Assembly: GCF_036231905.1 (NCBI RefSeq)
Contig: NZ_JAZARE010000003.1
Location: 372,001 to 436,000 of the forward strand
Source: CAMLIZ01 sp036231905
Lineage (GTDB): Bacteria > Pseudomonadota > Gammaproteobacteria > Burkholderiales > Burkholderiaceae_C
DNA: 64,000 bases
Direction: 5' to 3'
Below the pieces are notes generated by a model that did not search any database, was not told where the DNA came from, and was given only the letters and a program-made list of their open reading frames with translations. Position 1 is the stretch's first letter; every line of letters starts with the position of its first letter. Made by a program: the position numbers and the translations under genes. Positions 35,225 to 43,617 of this stretch are shown piece after piece.

Positions 35225-36299
35225 CGCGGCGGGACAAGGCCAGGAACTCGGCTGACTGCATCTCGTGCAGCCGGGACACGGTACGCGGGAATTCGTGCGC
35301 CAGCGGGCCTTCGGTATACAACTGTTCCGCCGGCACCGCCGCCGACATGATGAGCTTGACGCGCCGGTCGTACAACACGTCCACGAGCCAGGTGAAACGC
35401 CGGGCCTCCGACGCCAGGCGTGGAGACATCTGCGGCACGTCGGACAGCAGCACGGTATGGAACTGGGTGGCCAGCTCCAGGTAGTCGTTCTGCGAGCGCG
35501 GCCCGCCGCACAGCGTCTTGAAGTCGAACCACACCACGCCGCCGGCGCGCCGCTGCGCCCGCAGCTCCCGGTGCTCGATGTGCAGCAGCCGGTCCTCGTC
35601 ACGTGCTTCGGCCAGGCGCTCGAAGGCCTGCGTCATGGCGGCGTCGGCCTCGGCACCCAACGGGGTGTGGTACAGCTGAACCTGCTGCAAGGTGCGCTGG
35701 CGGTAGTCGGTGCCGTTGTCCACGCTGATCACTTCGAGCTTGTCCTTCAGCAGCGCGATGGCCGGCAGGATGCGGTCGCGATGCAGCCCGTTGGGGTACA
35801 GCTCGTCCGGATGGAAGTTCGACGTGGTCACGATGCTCACCCGGTTGGCAAACAGCGCCTCCAGCAGGCGATGCAGGATCATCGCGTCGGTGACGTCGGC
35901 CACGTGGAATTCGTCGAAGCAGATCAGCCGGTAGCGCCGGGCGATGCGCTTGCCGAGTTCGTCCAGCGGGTTCACCGTGCCCTTGAGCTCCTGCAGCTCG
36001 CGGTGCACCTCGCGCATGAATTCGTGGAAATGCAGGCGCGTCTTGCGCGTGAGCGGCACGGCCTGGAAGAAGCAGTCCATCAGGAAGCTCTTGCCCCGCC
36101 CCACCCCGCCGTGCATGTACACGCCGCGGGGTATCGGTGGGTGGCGCAGCAGCTTGGTGAGCGGGTTGCTGCGCCGGGCCTTGTAGTCCGCCCATTCGTT
36201 CTCGCAGCGCTCCAGCGCGTCCACGGCCCGCAACTGGGCCGGGTCGCTCTGGTAGCCGCGCTCCTGGAGCGTCTGCGCGTAGAGCTGGCGGACTGGCAC
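35202..36299 (-). CDS. zapE: Cell division protein ZapE (AFG1-like ATPase)
   Basis: ZapE is an AFG1-family P-loop ATPase that destabilises FtsZ polymers and is recruited late to the division ring. The 365-residue protein has Walker A HGGVGRGKS at about 63-71, Walker B LICFDEFHV near 121-129, and the family pattern RLHFHEFMREVH. It starts with GTG, 2 nt after lpd. The odh-lpd-zapE order is common in Burkholderiales and may reflect shared transcription rather than shared function. Confidence 0.95.
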   Translation of the reverse strand: MPVRQLYAQTLQERGYQSDPAQLRAVDALERCENEWADYKARRSNPLTKLLRHPPIPRGVYMHGGVGRGKSFLMDCFFQAVPLTRKTRLHFHEFMREVHRELQELKGTVNPLDELGKRIARRYRLICFDEFHVADVTDAMILHRLLEALFANRVSIVTTSNFHPDELYPNGLHRDRILPAIALLKDKLEVISVDNGTDYRQRTLQQVQLYHTPLGAEADAAMTQAFERLAEARDEDRLLHIEHRELRAQRRAGGVVWFDFKTLCGGPRSQNDYLELATQFHTVLLSDVPQMSPRLASEARRFTWLVDVLYDRRVKLIMSAAVPAEQLYTEGPLAHEFPRTVSRLHEMQSAEFLALSRRDVDTSLT

Positions 36300-36301
36300 G
36301 A

Positions 36302-37729
36302 TCAGAAGTTGAGCGTGCGCTTGTCGACCGCCAGGGCCGCTTCCTTGGTGGCTTCGCTGAGGCTCGGGTGCGCATGGCAGATGCGGGCGATGTCCTCGGC
36401 GCTGGCCTTGAACTCCATCGCCACCACCGCCTCGGAGATCAGCTCGCTGGCATAGGGCCCCACGATGTGAACACCCAGGATCTCGTCGGTCTTGGCGTCG
36501 GCCAGGAACTTCACCATGCCGGTGGTGTCACCCAGCGCGCGGGCGCGGCCGTTGGCGCTGAACGGGAAGGTGCCGGCCTTGTAGGCGCGGCCGGCGGCCT
36601 TGAGCTGCTGCTCGGTCTGGCCCACCCAGGCGATCTCCGGGCTGGTGTAGATCACCCAGGGGATGGTGTTGAAGTTGACGTGCCCATGCTGGCCGGCGAT
36701 GCGCTCGGCCACGGCAACACCCTCTTCCTCCGCCTTGTGCGCGAGCATGGGGCCGCGCACCACGTCGCCCACCGCCCACACGTTGGGCAGGTTGGTCCTG
36801 CAGTCGTCGTCCACCGCGATGGCGCCGCGGTCGTCGAGCTTCAGGCCCACCGCTTCACCGTTCAGGCCGATGGTGTTGGGCACGCGGCCGATGGACACGA
36901 TCAGGCGGTCGCACTCCAGGATCTGTGCACCGCCGTTGCTGTCGGTGTAGCTGACCGCCACGCCGTCGGCGTTGGCCTTGACCTCGGCGATCTTCACGCC
37001 GAGCTCGATCTTCAGGCCCTGCTTCTTGAAGGCGCGTGCCGCCTCCTTGGCGATCTGCTCGTCCACCGCACCCAGGAAGGTGGGCAGCGCTTCCAGCACC
37101 ACCACCTCGGCGCCCAGGCGGCGCCACACCGAGCCCATTTCGAGGCCGATGACACCGGAGCCGATGACCCCCAGCTTCTTGGGCACGCCACCGATGCGCA
37201 AGGCACCGTCGTTGGACAGGATGCGCTCTTCATCGAAGGCCGCGCCCGGCAGCGCCCGCGGGTTGGAGCCGGTGGCCAGGATCACGTGCTTGGCGGTGAT
37301 CGTTTCTTCCGCCGCACCCGCCACCCTGATCTCGTAGGCGCCGTCCTTGGCCGCTGCAAACGAGCCGCGGCCGTGGAAGAACGTCACCTTGTTCTTCTTG
37401 AAGAGATAGAGGATGCCGTCGTTGTTCTGCTTCACGACGGTGTCCTTGCGGGCCAGCATCTTGGCCAGGTCCACCTGCACACCGGACAGGTTGATGCCGT
37501 GGTCGGCGAAGTGGTGCTGCGCCTGCTCCACGTGTTCGGACGACTGCAGCAGCGCCTTGGATGGGATGCAGCCGACGTTGGTGCAGGTGCCGCCGGGTGC
37601 GGGGCCGCCCTTGCTGTTTTTCCACTCGTCGATGCAGGCGGTGTTGAAGCCCAGTTGGGCCGCGCGGATGGCGGCGATGTAGCCGCCGGGGCCGCCGCCG
37701 ATCACGACGACGTCGAAGGATTTGCTCAT
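36302..37729 (-). CDS. lpdA: Dihydrolipoyl dehydrogenase (E3)
   Basis: E3 reoxidises dihydrolipoamide of the 2-oxoglutarate dehydrogenase complex, reducing NAD+. The 475-residue flavoprotein has the FAD motif GGGPGGYIAA (11-20), the redox-active disulfide Cys49/Cys54 in GGTCTNVGCIPSKA, an NAD motif IGSGVIGLEMG, and the C-terminal HAHPSLSEA catalytic His-Glu. It is the third enzyme of the odhA-odhB-lpd set, with a small PspC-domain gene between odhB and lpd. Confidence 0.96.
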   Translation of the reverse strand: MSKSFDVVVIGGGPGGYIAAIRAAQLGFNTACIDEWKNSKGGPAPGGTCTNVGCIPSKALLQSSEHVEQAQHHFADHGINLSGVQVDLAKMLARKDTVVKQNNDGILYLFKKNKVTFFHGRGSFAAAKDGAYEIRVAGAAEETITAKHVILATGSNPRALPGAAFDEERILSNDGALRIGGVPKKLGVIGSGVIGLEMGSVWRRLGAEVVVLEALPTFLGAVDEQIAKEAARAFKKQGLKIELGVKIAEVKANADGVAVSYTDSNGGAQILECDRLIVSIGRVPNTIGLNGEAVGLKLDDRGAIAVDDDCRTNLPNVWAVGDVVRGPMLAHKAEEEGVAVAERIAGQHGHVNFNTIPWVIYTSPEIAWVGQTEQQLKAAGRAYKAGTFPFSANGRARALGDTTGMVKFLADAKTDEILGVHIVGPYASELISEAVVAMEFKASAEDIARICHAHPSLSEATKEAALAVDKRTLNF

Positions 37730-37777
37730 GAGAAACTTTCGCAGATGGTGGAGTGCGACAGGGGCCGCACCCGGCTG

Positions 37778-38098
37778 TCATTCACTCGGCACGAAGATCC
37801 ACAGCAGCACATAGGCCAGCAGGCCGACGCCGCCGAACAGGAAGAGCAGCGCGAAGACCAGGCGCCACACCCACGACTCCGCGCCGGTGGCGCGCGCGAT
37901 GCCGCCGCAAACACCGCCCAGCCATTGGTCGGTGCGGCTGCGGCGCAGCGCGTTCACGCCTGCAAGCGCGGGTGCCGGCGAGGTGCCGGGGAGGGGTGCG
38001 TCCAGCAGCCGGGCCTTGGCGCGTGCGAACTCGTCGTCGGTCAACGCGCCGCGCTGGCGCAGTTCGTCAAGCTTGCCGAGTTCGTCGCTCAAGGCCAT
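37778..38098 (-). CDS. PspC-domain membrane protein with SHOCT-like N-terminus
   Basis: A 106-residue protein. Residues 1-32 (ELGKLDELRQRGALTDDEFARAKARLL) match the SHOCT oligomerisation motif, and residues 51-106 form a PspC domain with the landmark GGVCGGIARATG and one membrane segment (about 82-102) ending FVPSE. PspC proteins act in envelope stress responses, but stand-alone SHOCT-PspC proteins have no fixed role. It lies within the 2-oxoglutarate dehydrogenase operon: 17 nt after odhB and 48 nt before lpd on the same strand, so it is almost certainly co-transcribed. Confidence 0.85.
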   Translation of the reverse strand: MALSDELGKLDELRQRGALTDDEFARAKARLLDAPLPGTSPAPALAGVNALRRSRTDQWLGGVCGGIARATGAESWVWRLVFALLFLFGGVGLLAYVLLWIFVPSE

Positions 38099-38115
38099 GG
38101 CTGCCTCCCGGGGCG

Positions 38116-39387
38116 TCAGATGTCGAACAGCAGGCGCGCCGGGTCTTCCAGCGCTTCCTTCATCGCCACCAGGCCCAGCACGGCTTCGCGGCCGTCGATG
38201 ATGCGGTGGTCATAGCTCATCGCCAGGTAATTGATCGGGCGCACCACGACCTGCCCGTTCTCCACCACCGCGCGGTCCTTGGTGGCATGCACGCCCAGGA
38301 TGGCCGACTGCGGCGGGTTGATGATGGGCGTGGAGAGCATGGAGCCGAACACGCCGCCGTTGGAGATGGAGAAGGTGCCGCCGGACAGCTCTTCGATCGA
38401 GAGCTTGCCGTCCTTGGCCTTCGCGCCGTACTCGGCGATCTTCTTCTCGATGTCGGCGAAGCTCATCTGGTCGCAGTTGCGCAGCACCGGCACCACCAGC
38501 CCGCGCGGCGAACCCACCGCGATGCCGATGTCGAAGTAGCCGTGGTAGACGATGTCGTTGCCGTCCACGCTGGCGTTGAGCACCGGGTACTTCTTGAGCG
38601 CGGCCACCGCTGCCTTGACGAAGAAGCTCATGAAACCCAGCTTCACGCCGTGTTCCTTCTCGAACTTCTCCTGGAACTTCTTGCGCATTTCCATCAGCGG
38701 CGCCATGTTCACCTCGTTGAAGGTGGTCAGGATGGCGTTGGTGGCTTGTGATTGCAGCAGGCGCTCGGCGATGCGGGCGCGCAGGCGGCTCATGGGCACG
38801 CGCTGCTCCGGGCGGTCACCCAGGTTGGCCGCGACGGGCGCGGCGACGGGCGGCAGCGGCTTGGCAACAGCAGGTGCTTGCGGCACCGCCACCGGCGCGG
38901 CGGCCAGTGCCGGCTTGCCGCCGCCTTCCAGCGCACCCAGCACGTCGCCCTTGGTGATGCGGCCGTCCTTGCCGGTGCCGCTCACCTGGCCAGCGCTCAG
39001 GCTGTTGTCCGCCATCAGCTTGGCCGCGGCGGGCATGGCGACGTCCGACTTCGAGCCGGCGGCGGCCGGCGCTGCCGCTGCCGCGGGGGCTGCTGCAGCC
39101 GGCGCCGCAGCGGGTGCCGCGACAGGCGCCGCTGCAGCGCCCTTGCCCTCGCTGTCGATCTTGGCGATGACCTGGTCACTGGTCACCGTGGCACCGTCGG
39201 CCTGAACGATCTCCGCCAACACGCCGGCGGACGGCGCCGGCACTTCGAGCACGACCTTGTCGGTCTCGATCTCGATCAGGATCTCGTCGATCGCCACGGC
39301 GTCGCCGGGCTTCTTCTTCCACTGCAGCAGGGTGGCTTCGGCCACCGATTCGGACAGCTGCGGGACTTTGACTTCTACGATTGCCAT
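38116..39387 (-). CDS. odhB: 2-oxoglutarate dehydrogenase E2, dihydrolipoyl succinyltransferase
   Basis: E2 transfers the succinyl group to CoA in the TCA cycle. The 423-residue protein has one lipoyl domain with the modified lysine Lys44 in ETDKVVLEV, an Ala/Pro linker, a peripheral-subunit-binding domain (PAAAKLMADNSL...GRITKGDVL) and the catalytic domain ending with SYDHRIIDGREAV. The ATG at 39387 directly starts the lipoyl domain (MAIVEVKVPQLSES). An inverted repeat occupies the gap after odhA. Confidence 0.97.
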   Translation of the reverse strand: MAIVEVKVPQLSESVAEATLLQWKKKPGDAVAIDEILIEIETDKVVLEVPAPSAGVLAEIVQADGATVTSDQVIAKIDSEGKGAAAAPVAAPAAAPAAAAPAAAAAPAAAGSKSDVAMPAAAKLMADNSLSAGQVSGTGKDGRITKGDVLGALEGGGKPALAAAPVAVPQAPAVAKPLPPVAAPVAANLGDRPEQRVPMSRLRARIAERLLQSQATNAILTTFNEVNMAPLMEMRKKFQEKFEKEHGVKLGFMSFFVKAAVAALKKYPVLNASVDGNDIVYHGYFDIGIAVGSPRGLVVPVLRNCDQMSFADIEKKIAEYGAKAKDGKLSIEELSGGTFSISNGGVFGSMLSTPIINPPQSAILGVHATKDRAVVENGQVVVRPINYLAMSYDHRIIDGREAVLGLVAMKEALEDPARLLFDI

Positions 39388-39457
39388 TTCAAAACTCTCT
39401 TTGTTCGTGTGGCGCCGCGCTGAAGCGCTCGCCGCCGCAGGCGGTAAGCGCACGCAG

Positions 39458-39489
39458 GGTGACCACGGCGCGCAGCGCCCGTGGTCACC
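39458..39489 (-). promoter_or_regulatory. Intercistronic stem-loop between odhA and odhB
   Basis: GGTGACCACGG (39458-39468) and CCGTGGTCACC (39479-39489) form a perfect 11-bp inverted repeat with a 10-nt loop just after the odhA stop codon. No U-tract follows. A second weaker stem (GCGCT..AGCGC type) lies closer to odhB. It probably stabilises or separates the two mRNAs. Confidence 0.55.
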
Positions 39490-39498
39490 GGCGAAGCG

Positions 39499-42357
39499 TT
39501 ATTTGCTGAGGACGAAGCCCTTGAGCTTGCCGTAGGCCTGGTCGAGCAGCGCCTTCTGCTGCTCCTGGTGCAGGTGTGCATACCCCACGGCCGGCGATGC
39601 CGAGGCGGGCCGGCCGGCGTAACCCAGCTTCTGCCCCTCGAGCATGTTCTCGTGGATGTAGTGCTGCACGAAGAACCAGGCCCCCTGGTTCTGGGGCTCG
39701 TCCTGGCACCACACGATCTCGGTGGCGTTCGGATAGCGCTTGACCTCGGCCGCGAACGCCTTGTGCGGGAAGGGATAGAGCTGCTCGACGCGGATGATGG
39801 CCACGTCGTTGCTCTTCTTCTCGTCGCGGCGCTTCACCAGGTCGTAGTACACCTTGCCCGAGCACGCGATCACCCGCTTGACCTTGGCGGCGTCGATCTC
39901 CGCATTGGTCTCCGGGATCACCGTCTTGAACTCGCCCTTGGTGAACTCGGCCAGCGGCGAGGTGGCGTCCTTGTTCCGCAGCAGCGACTTCGGCGTCATG
40001 ATGACCAACGGCTTGCGGAACATGCGCACCATCTGCCGGCGCAGCAGGTGGAAGATCTGGCTGGCGGTGGTGGGCTGCACCACCTGCATGTTGTTGTCCG
40101 CTGCCAGCTGCATGAAGCGCTCCAGGCGCGCCGACGAGTGCTCGGGGCCCTGGCCCTCGTAGCCGTGCGGCAGCATCAGCGTCAGGCCGTTGACGCGGCC
40201 CCACTTCACTTCGCCGGACGCGATGAACTGGTCGATGACCACCTGCGCGCCGTTGGCGAAGTCGCCGAACTGCGCTTCCCAGATGGTCAGCGTGTTCGGG
40301 TCGGCCGACGCATAGCCGTACTCGAAGCCGAGCACCGCCTCCTCGGAGAGGATGGAGTCGATCACCACGAACGGCGCCTGGTTGTCGGCCACGTTCTGCA
40401 ACGGGATGTAGGTGCCCTCGTCCCACTTCTCGCGGTTCTGGTCGTGCAGCACGGCGTGGCGGTGCACGAAGGTGCCGCGGCCCACGTCCTCGCCCGACAG
40501 GCGCACCGGGTAGCCGCTGGCCACCAGGGAGGCATACGCCAGGTGCTCACCCATGCCCCAGTCGATGTTGATCTCGCCACGGCCCATGGCGGCGCGGTCG
40601 GCGATCACCTTTTCGACCAGCGGGTGCAGCTTGAAGCTGCTGGGGATGGTGGTGATGCGCTCGGCCAGGCGCTTGATCTCGGCCAGCGGCAGCGCGGTGT
40701 CGGCCGCGTCGGTCCACTTCTTGCCGAGGAAGGGCGTCCAGTCGACGGCGTACTTGCTCTTGTAGTTGGTGAGCACCGGGTCGACGGTGTGCTTGCCGGC
40801 GTCCATGGCGGCGCGGAAGGCCTTGACCATCTCGTCCGGCCCGTCGGCGGGCAGCACGCCCTGGGTGACCAGCTTGTCCGCGTACAGCTTGCGCGTGCCG
40901 GGGTGCTGCGCGATCTTCTTGTACATCAGCGGCTGCGTCAGGCTGGGCGTGTCCTGCTCGTTGTGGCCCAGCTTGCGGAAGCAGATGATGTCGACGACCA
41001 CGTCCTTGTTGAATTCCTGGCGGTAGTCCATTGCCAGCTGCGTGGCCAGCACCACGGCCTCCGGGTCGTCGCCGTTCACGTGCAGCACCGGGGCCTCGAT
41101 CATCTTAACGACGTCGGTGCAATACAGCGTGGAGCGCGAATCGCGCGGATCGCTGGTGGTGAAGCCGATCTGGTTGTTGATCACCAGGTGCACGGTTCCG
41201 CCGGTGTAGTAGCCACGCGTCTGCGCCAGCGCCAGCGTTTCCATCACCACGCCCTGGCCTGCAAAGGCCGCATCGCCATGCACCAGCACGGCCAGCACCT
41301 GGTCGCCTTCCTTGTCGCCACGGCGGTCCATGCGCGCCTTGACGCTGCCCTCGACCACCGGGTTCACGATCTCCAGGTGCGAGGGGTTGAACGCCAGGCT
41401 CAGGTGCACCGGGCCGCCCGGGGTGGACACATCGCTGGAAAAGCCCTGGTGGTACTTCACGTCACCGGCGGGCAGATCTTCCTTGGCGGTGTGGTCGAAC
41501 TCGGAGAACAGGTTCGCGGGCGCCTTGCCCAGCGTGTTCACCAGCACGTTGAGGCGGCCGCGGTGGGCCATGCCGATCACGAACTCCTGCACGCCCTTCT
41601 CGCCGCCGCGCTGCACCAGCTCGTCCATCGAGGCGATGAAACTTTCGCCGCCTTCGAGCGAAAAGCGCTTCTGGCCGACGTACTTGGTATGCAGGTAGCG
41701 CTCCAGGCCCTCGGCCGCGGTCAGGCGGTCGAGGATGTGCTTCTTCTTCTCCGCGGTGAAGGTCGGCTTGCTGCGGATGCTTTCCAGCCGCTCCTGCCAC
41801 CAGCGCTTTTCCACCGGCTCGGTGATGTGCATGAACTCCGCACCGATGGAGCCGCAATAGGTTTCGCGCAGCGCCTGCAGGATCTCGCGCAGGGTCTGGT
41901 GCTCGGCCTTGGTGAAGTAGGTGTTGGTGGCGCTGAACGTGATGTCCATGTCCGCTTCGGACAGGTCATAGAACGCCGGCTCCAGTTCGGGAATCTTGGG
42001 GCGCTCGGTGCGCTTGAGCGGATCGAGGTCGGCCCAGCGGGCGCCCAGCGACCGGTAGGCGGCGATCAACGACTGGACATGGACCTGCTTGCGCGCGACC
42101 GAGAGTTCGGTGCTGCTGGTCTTGACCTGGAAGGCATTGGCCTTGGCACGCTGGGCGAAGGATTCGACCACCGGGGCATGCGGCACGTCGCGTGCTTCCG
42201 AGCCGTCGACCGCCGGCACGTTTTGCAGGGCGTCGAAGTAGGCGCGCCAGTTGTCAGGCACCGACCCGGGGTTGTCGAGGTAGGCCTCGTAGAGTTCCTC
42301 GACGTAGGGAGCATTGCCCCCGAACAGGTACGAGTTCGACCTGTATTGCTGCATCAT
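39499..42357 (-). CDS. odhA: 2-oxoglutarate dehydrogenase E1 component
   Basis: E1 decarboxylates 2-oxoglutarate with thiamine diphosphate and succinylates the E2 lipoyl arm. The 952-residue protein begins MMQQYRSNSYLFGGNAPYVE and holds the E1 landmarks GMAHRGRLNVLVN, GDAAFAGQGVVMETLA and the ThDP motif region ending NNQIGFTT, plus the C-terminal domain. The start at 42357 follows AGGTGAG. The gene leads odhA-odhB-pspC-lpd-zapE. I saw no clear sigma70 promoter in the roughly 180 nt upstream. Confidence 0.97.
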   Translation of the reverse strand: MMQQYRSNSYLFGGNAPYVEELYEAYLDNPGSVPDNWRAYFDALQNVPAVDGSEARDVPHAPVVESFAQRAKANAFQVKTSSTELSVARKQVHVQSLIAAYRSLGARWADLDPLKRTERPKIPELEPAFYDLSEADMDITFSATNTYFTKAEHQTLREILQALRETYCGSIGAEFMHITEPVEKRWWQERLESIRSKPTFTAEKKKHILDRLTAAEGLERYLHTKYVGQKRFSLEGGESFIASMDELVQRGGEKGVQEFVIGMAHRGRLNVLVNTLGKAPANLFSEFDHTAKEDLPAGDVKYHQGFSSDVSTPGGPVHLSLAFNPSHLEIVNPVVEGSVKARMDRRGDKEGDQVLAVLVHGDAAFAGQGVVMETLALAQTRGYYTGGTVHLVINNQIGFTTSDPRDSRSTLYCTDVVKMIEAPVLHVNGDDPEAVVLATQLAMDYRQEFNKDVVVDIICFRKLGHNEQDTPSLTQPLMYKKIAQHPGTRKLYADKLVTQGVLPADGPDEMVKAFRAAMDAGKHTVDPVLTNYKSKYAVDWTPFLGKKWTDAADTALPLAEIKRLAERITTIPSSFKLHPLVEKVIADRAAMGRGEINIDWGMGEHLAYASLVASGYPVRLSGEDVGRGTFVHRHAVLHDQNREKWDEGTYIPLQNVADNQAPFVVIDSILSEEAVLGFEYGYASADPNTLTIWEAQFGDFANGAQVVIDQFIASGEVKWGRVNGLTLMLPHGYEGQGPEHSSARLERFMQLAADNNMQVVQPTTASQIFHLLRRQMVRMFRKPLVIMTPKSLLRNKDATSPLAEFTKGEFKTVIPETNAEIDAAKVKRVIACSGKVYYDLVKRRDEKKSNDVAIIRVEQLYPFPHKAFAAEVKRYPNATEIVWCQDEPQNQGAWFFVQHYIHENMLEGQKLGYAGRPASASPAVGYAHLHQEQQKALLDQAYGKLKGFVLSK

Positions 42358-42538
42358 CTTTCGCTCACCTTTCACCCCGGTTTCCAGGGCTTCGATGGGT
42401 TGTAGAACCTTCCGCGGCCCGGCTCTACCGGTTGGCGGATTGCGACCCGCCTTGCTGTCAGCACAGTCAAGGGGACGGGAAGGACCAGAGTCTTAAGTCA
42501 CGGGCGGCACTGTAACACCGATGTTCCGGTGGTTGGTT

Positions 42539-43531
42539 TTACTGCAGTTCCAAAGACAGCGCCGGCGAGGATGGCATCACGCCCAGGCGCTTGCGAGCAG
42601 CGGTGTATTCGCGCCGCAGGCGAGCCACCAGTTGGGCCGCGGGGACCACCTGGTCGATGGTGCCGATGCCTTGGCCGCAGCCCCAGATATCCTTCCAGGC
42701 CTTCTTGGCGCTGTCCCCGCCGCCGAAGTTCATCGCGCTGGGGTCGCTTTCGGGCAGCTTGTCCGGGTCGAGCCCCGCGTTGACGATGGAACCACGCAGG
42801 TAGTTGCCGTGCACGCCGGTGAACAGGCTGGAGTAGACGATGTCGGCACTGGCGCTCTCGACGATCATCTGCTTGTAGTTGTCCGGCGCGCGGGCTTCGT
42901 CGGTGGCGATGAAGGCCGAGCCGATGTAGGCGAAGTCGGCGCCCATGGCCTGTGCCGCCAGCACCGCGCCGCCGGTGGCGATGGAGCCACTGAGCGCCAG
43001 CGGGCCGTCGAACCAGCGGCGGATTTCCTGCACCAGCGCAAAGGGGCTGGTCGTGCCGGCATGGCCACCGGCGCCGGCGGCCACCGCGATCAGACCGTCG
43101 GCGCCCTTCTCGATCGCCTTGCGCGCGAAGCGGTCGTTGATGATGTCGTGCAGCACGATGCCGCCCCAGCTGTGCACCGCCTCGTTCACGTCGGTGCGCG
43201 CGCCCAGCGAGGTGATGACCAGCGGCACCTTGTACTTGGCGCACAGCGCCATGTCGTGCTCCAGCCGGTCGTTGCTCTTGTGCACGATCTGGTTGATCGC
43301 AAAGGGCGCGGCCGGCCGGTCGGGGTGGGCCCTGTCATGCGCGGCCAGCGTTTCGGTGATCTCCGCCAGCCAGTCCTCCAGCTGCGATGCCGGGCGCGCG
43401 TTGAGCGCGGGCATGGAGCCCACGATACCGGCCTTGCACTGCTCGATCACGAGCTTGGGGTTGCTGATGATGAACAGCGGCGAGCCGATGACCGGCAGGC
43501 TGAGCTTGGACAGGACGGCAGGCACGCTCAC
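42539..43531 (-). CDS. Nitronate monooxygenase family FMN protein
   Basis: A 330-residue TIM-barrel flavoprotein of the nitronate monooxygenase (2-nitropropane dioxygenase) family, which oxidises alkyl nitronates to carbonyl compounds and nitrite; related members are enoyl reductases such as FabK. Landmarks are GSPLFIISNP at the N-terminus, AVAAGAGGHAG (FMN phosphate loop), SGSIATGGAVLAAQAMGADFAYIGSAFIAT and MNFGGGDSAKKAWKD. It starts with GTG. It lies downstream of the acyl-CoA dehydrogenase gene on the same strand, a pairing frequent in Burkholderiales, so a link to fatty-acid or nitroalkane detoxification is possible but not shown. Confidence 0.88.
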   Translation of the reverse strand: MSVPAVLSKLSLPVIGSPLFIISNPKLVIEQCKAGIVGSMPALNARPASQLEDWLAEITETLAAHDRAHPDRPAAPFAINQIVHKSNDRLEHDMALCAKYKVPLVITSLGARTDVNEAVHSWGGIVLHDIINDRFARKAIEKGADGLIAVAAGAGGHAGTTSPFALVQEIRRWFDGPLALSGSIATGGAVLAAQAMGADFAYIGSAFIATDEARAPDNYKQMIVESASADIVYSSLFTGVHGNYLRGSIVNAGLDPDKLPESDPSAMNFGGGDSAKKAWKDIWGCGQGIGTIDQVVPAAQLVARLRREYTAARKRLGVMPSSPALSLELQ

Positions 43532-43617
43532 AGGCGACTCCTCGGGGCAAAGGCAGGATCAGTGTGCGCGGCGCTCCGGCCGCGCTCTATCACACAAGCG
43601 ACAGCGGCTGCGCTGGC

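Noticed and set aside
39481..42405. 974-codon open frame on the plus strand opposite odhA
   Set aside because: It mirrors odhA in the antisense frame typical of GC-rich codons. Its His/Leu/Val/Arg-rich translation has no domain, and the real gene on the other strand is unmistakable. The same applies to the large plus-strand frames opposite ispG/hisS, rnr, the acyl-CoA dehydrogenase, the RND permease and lon.
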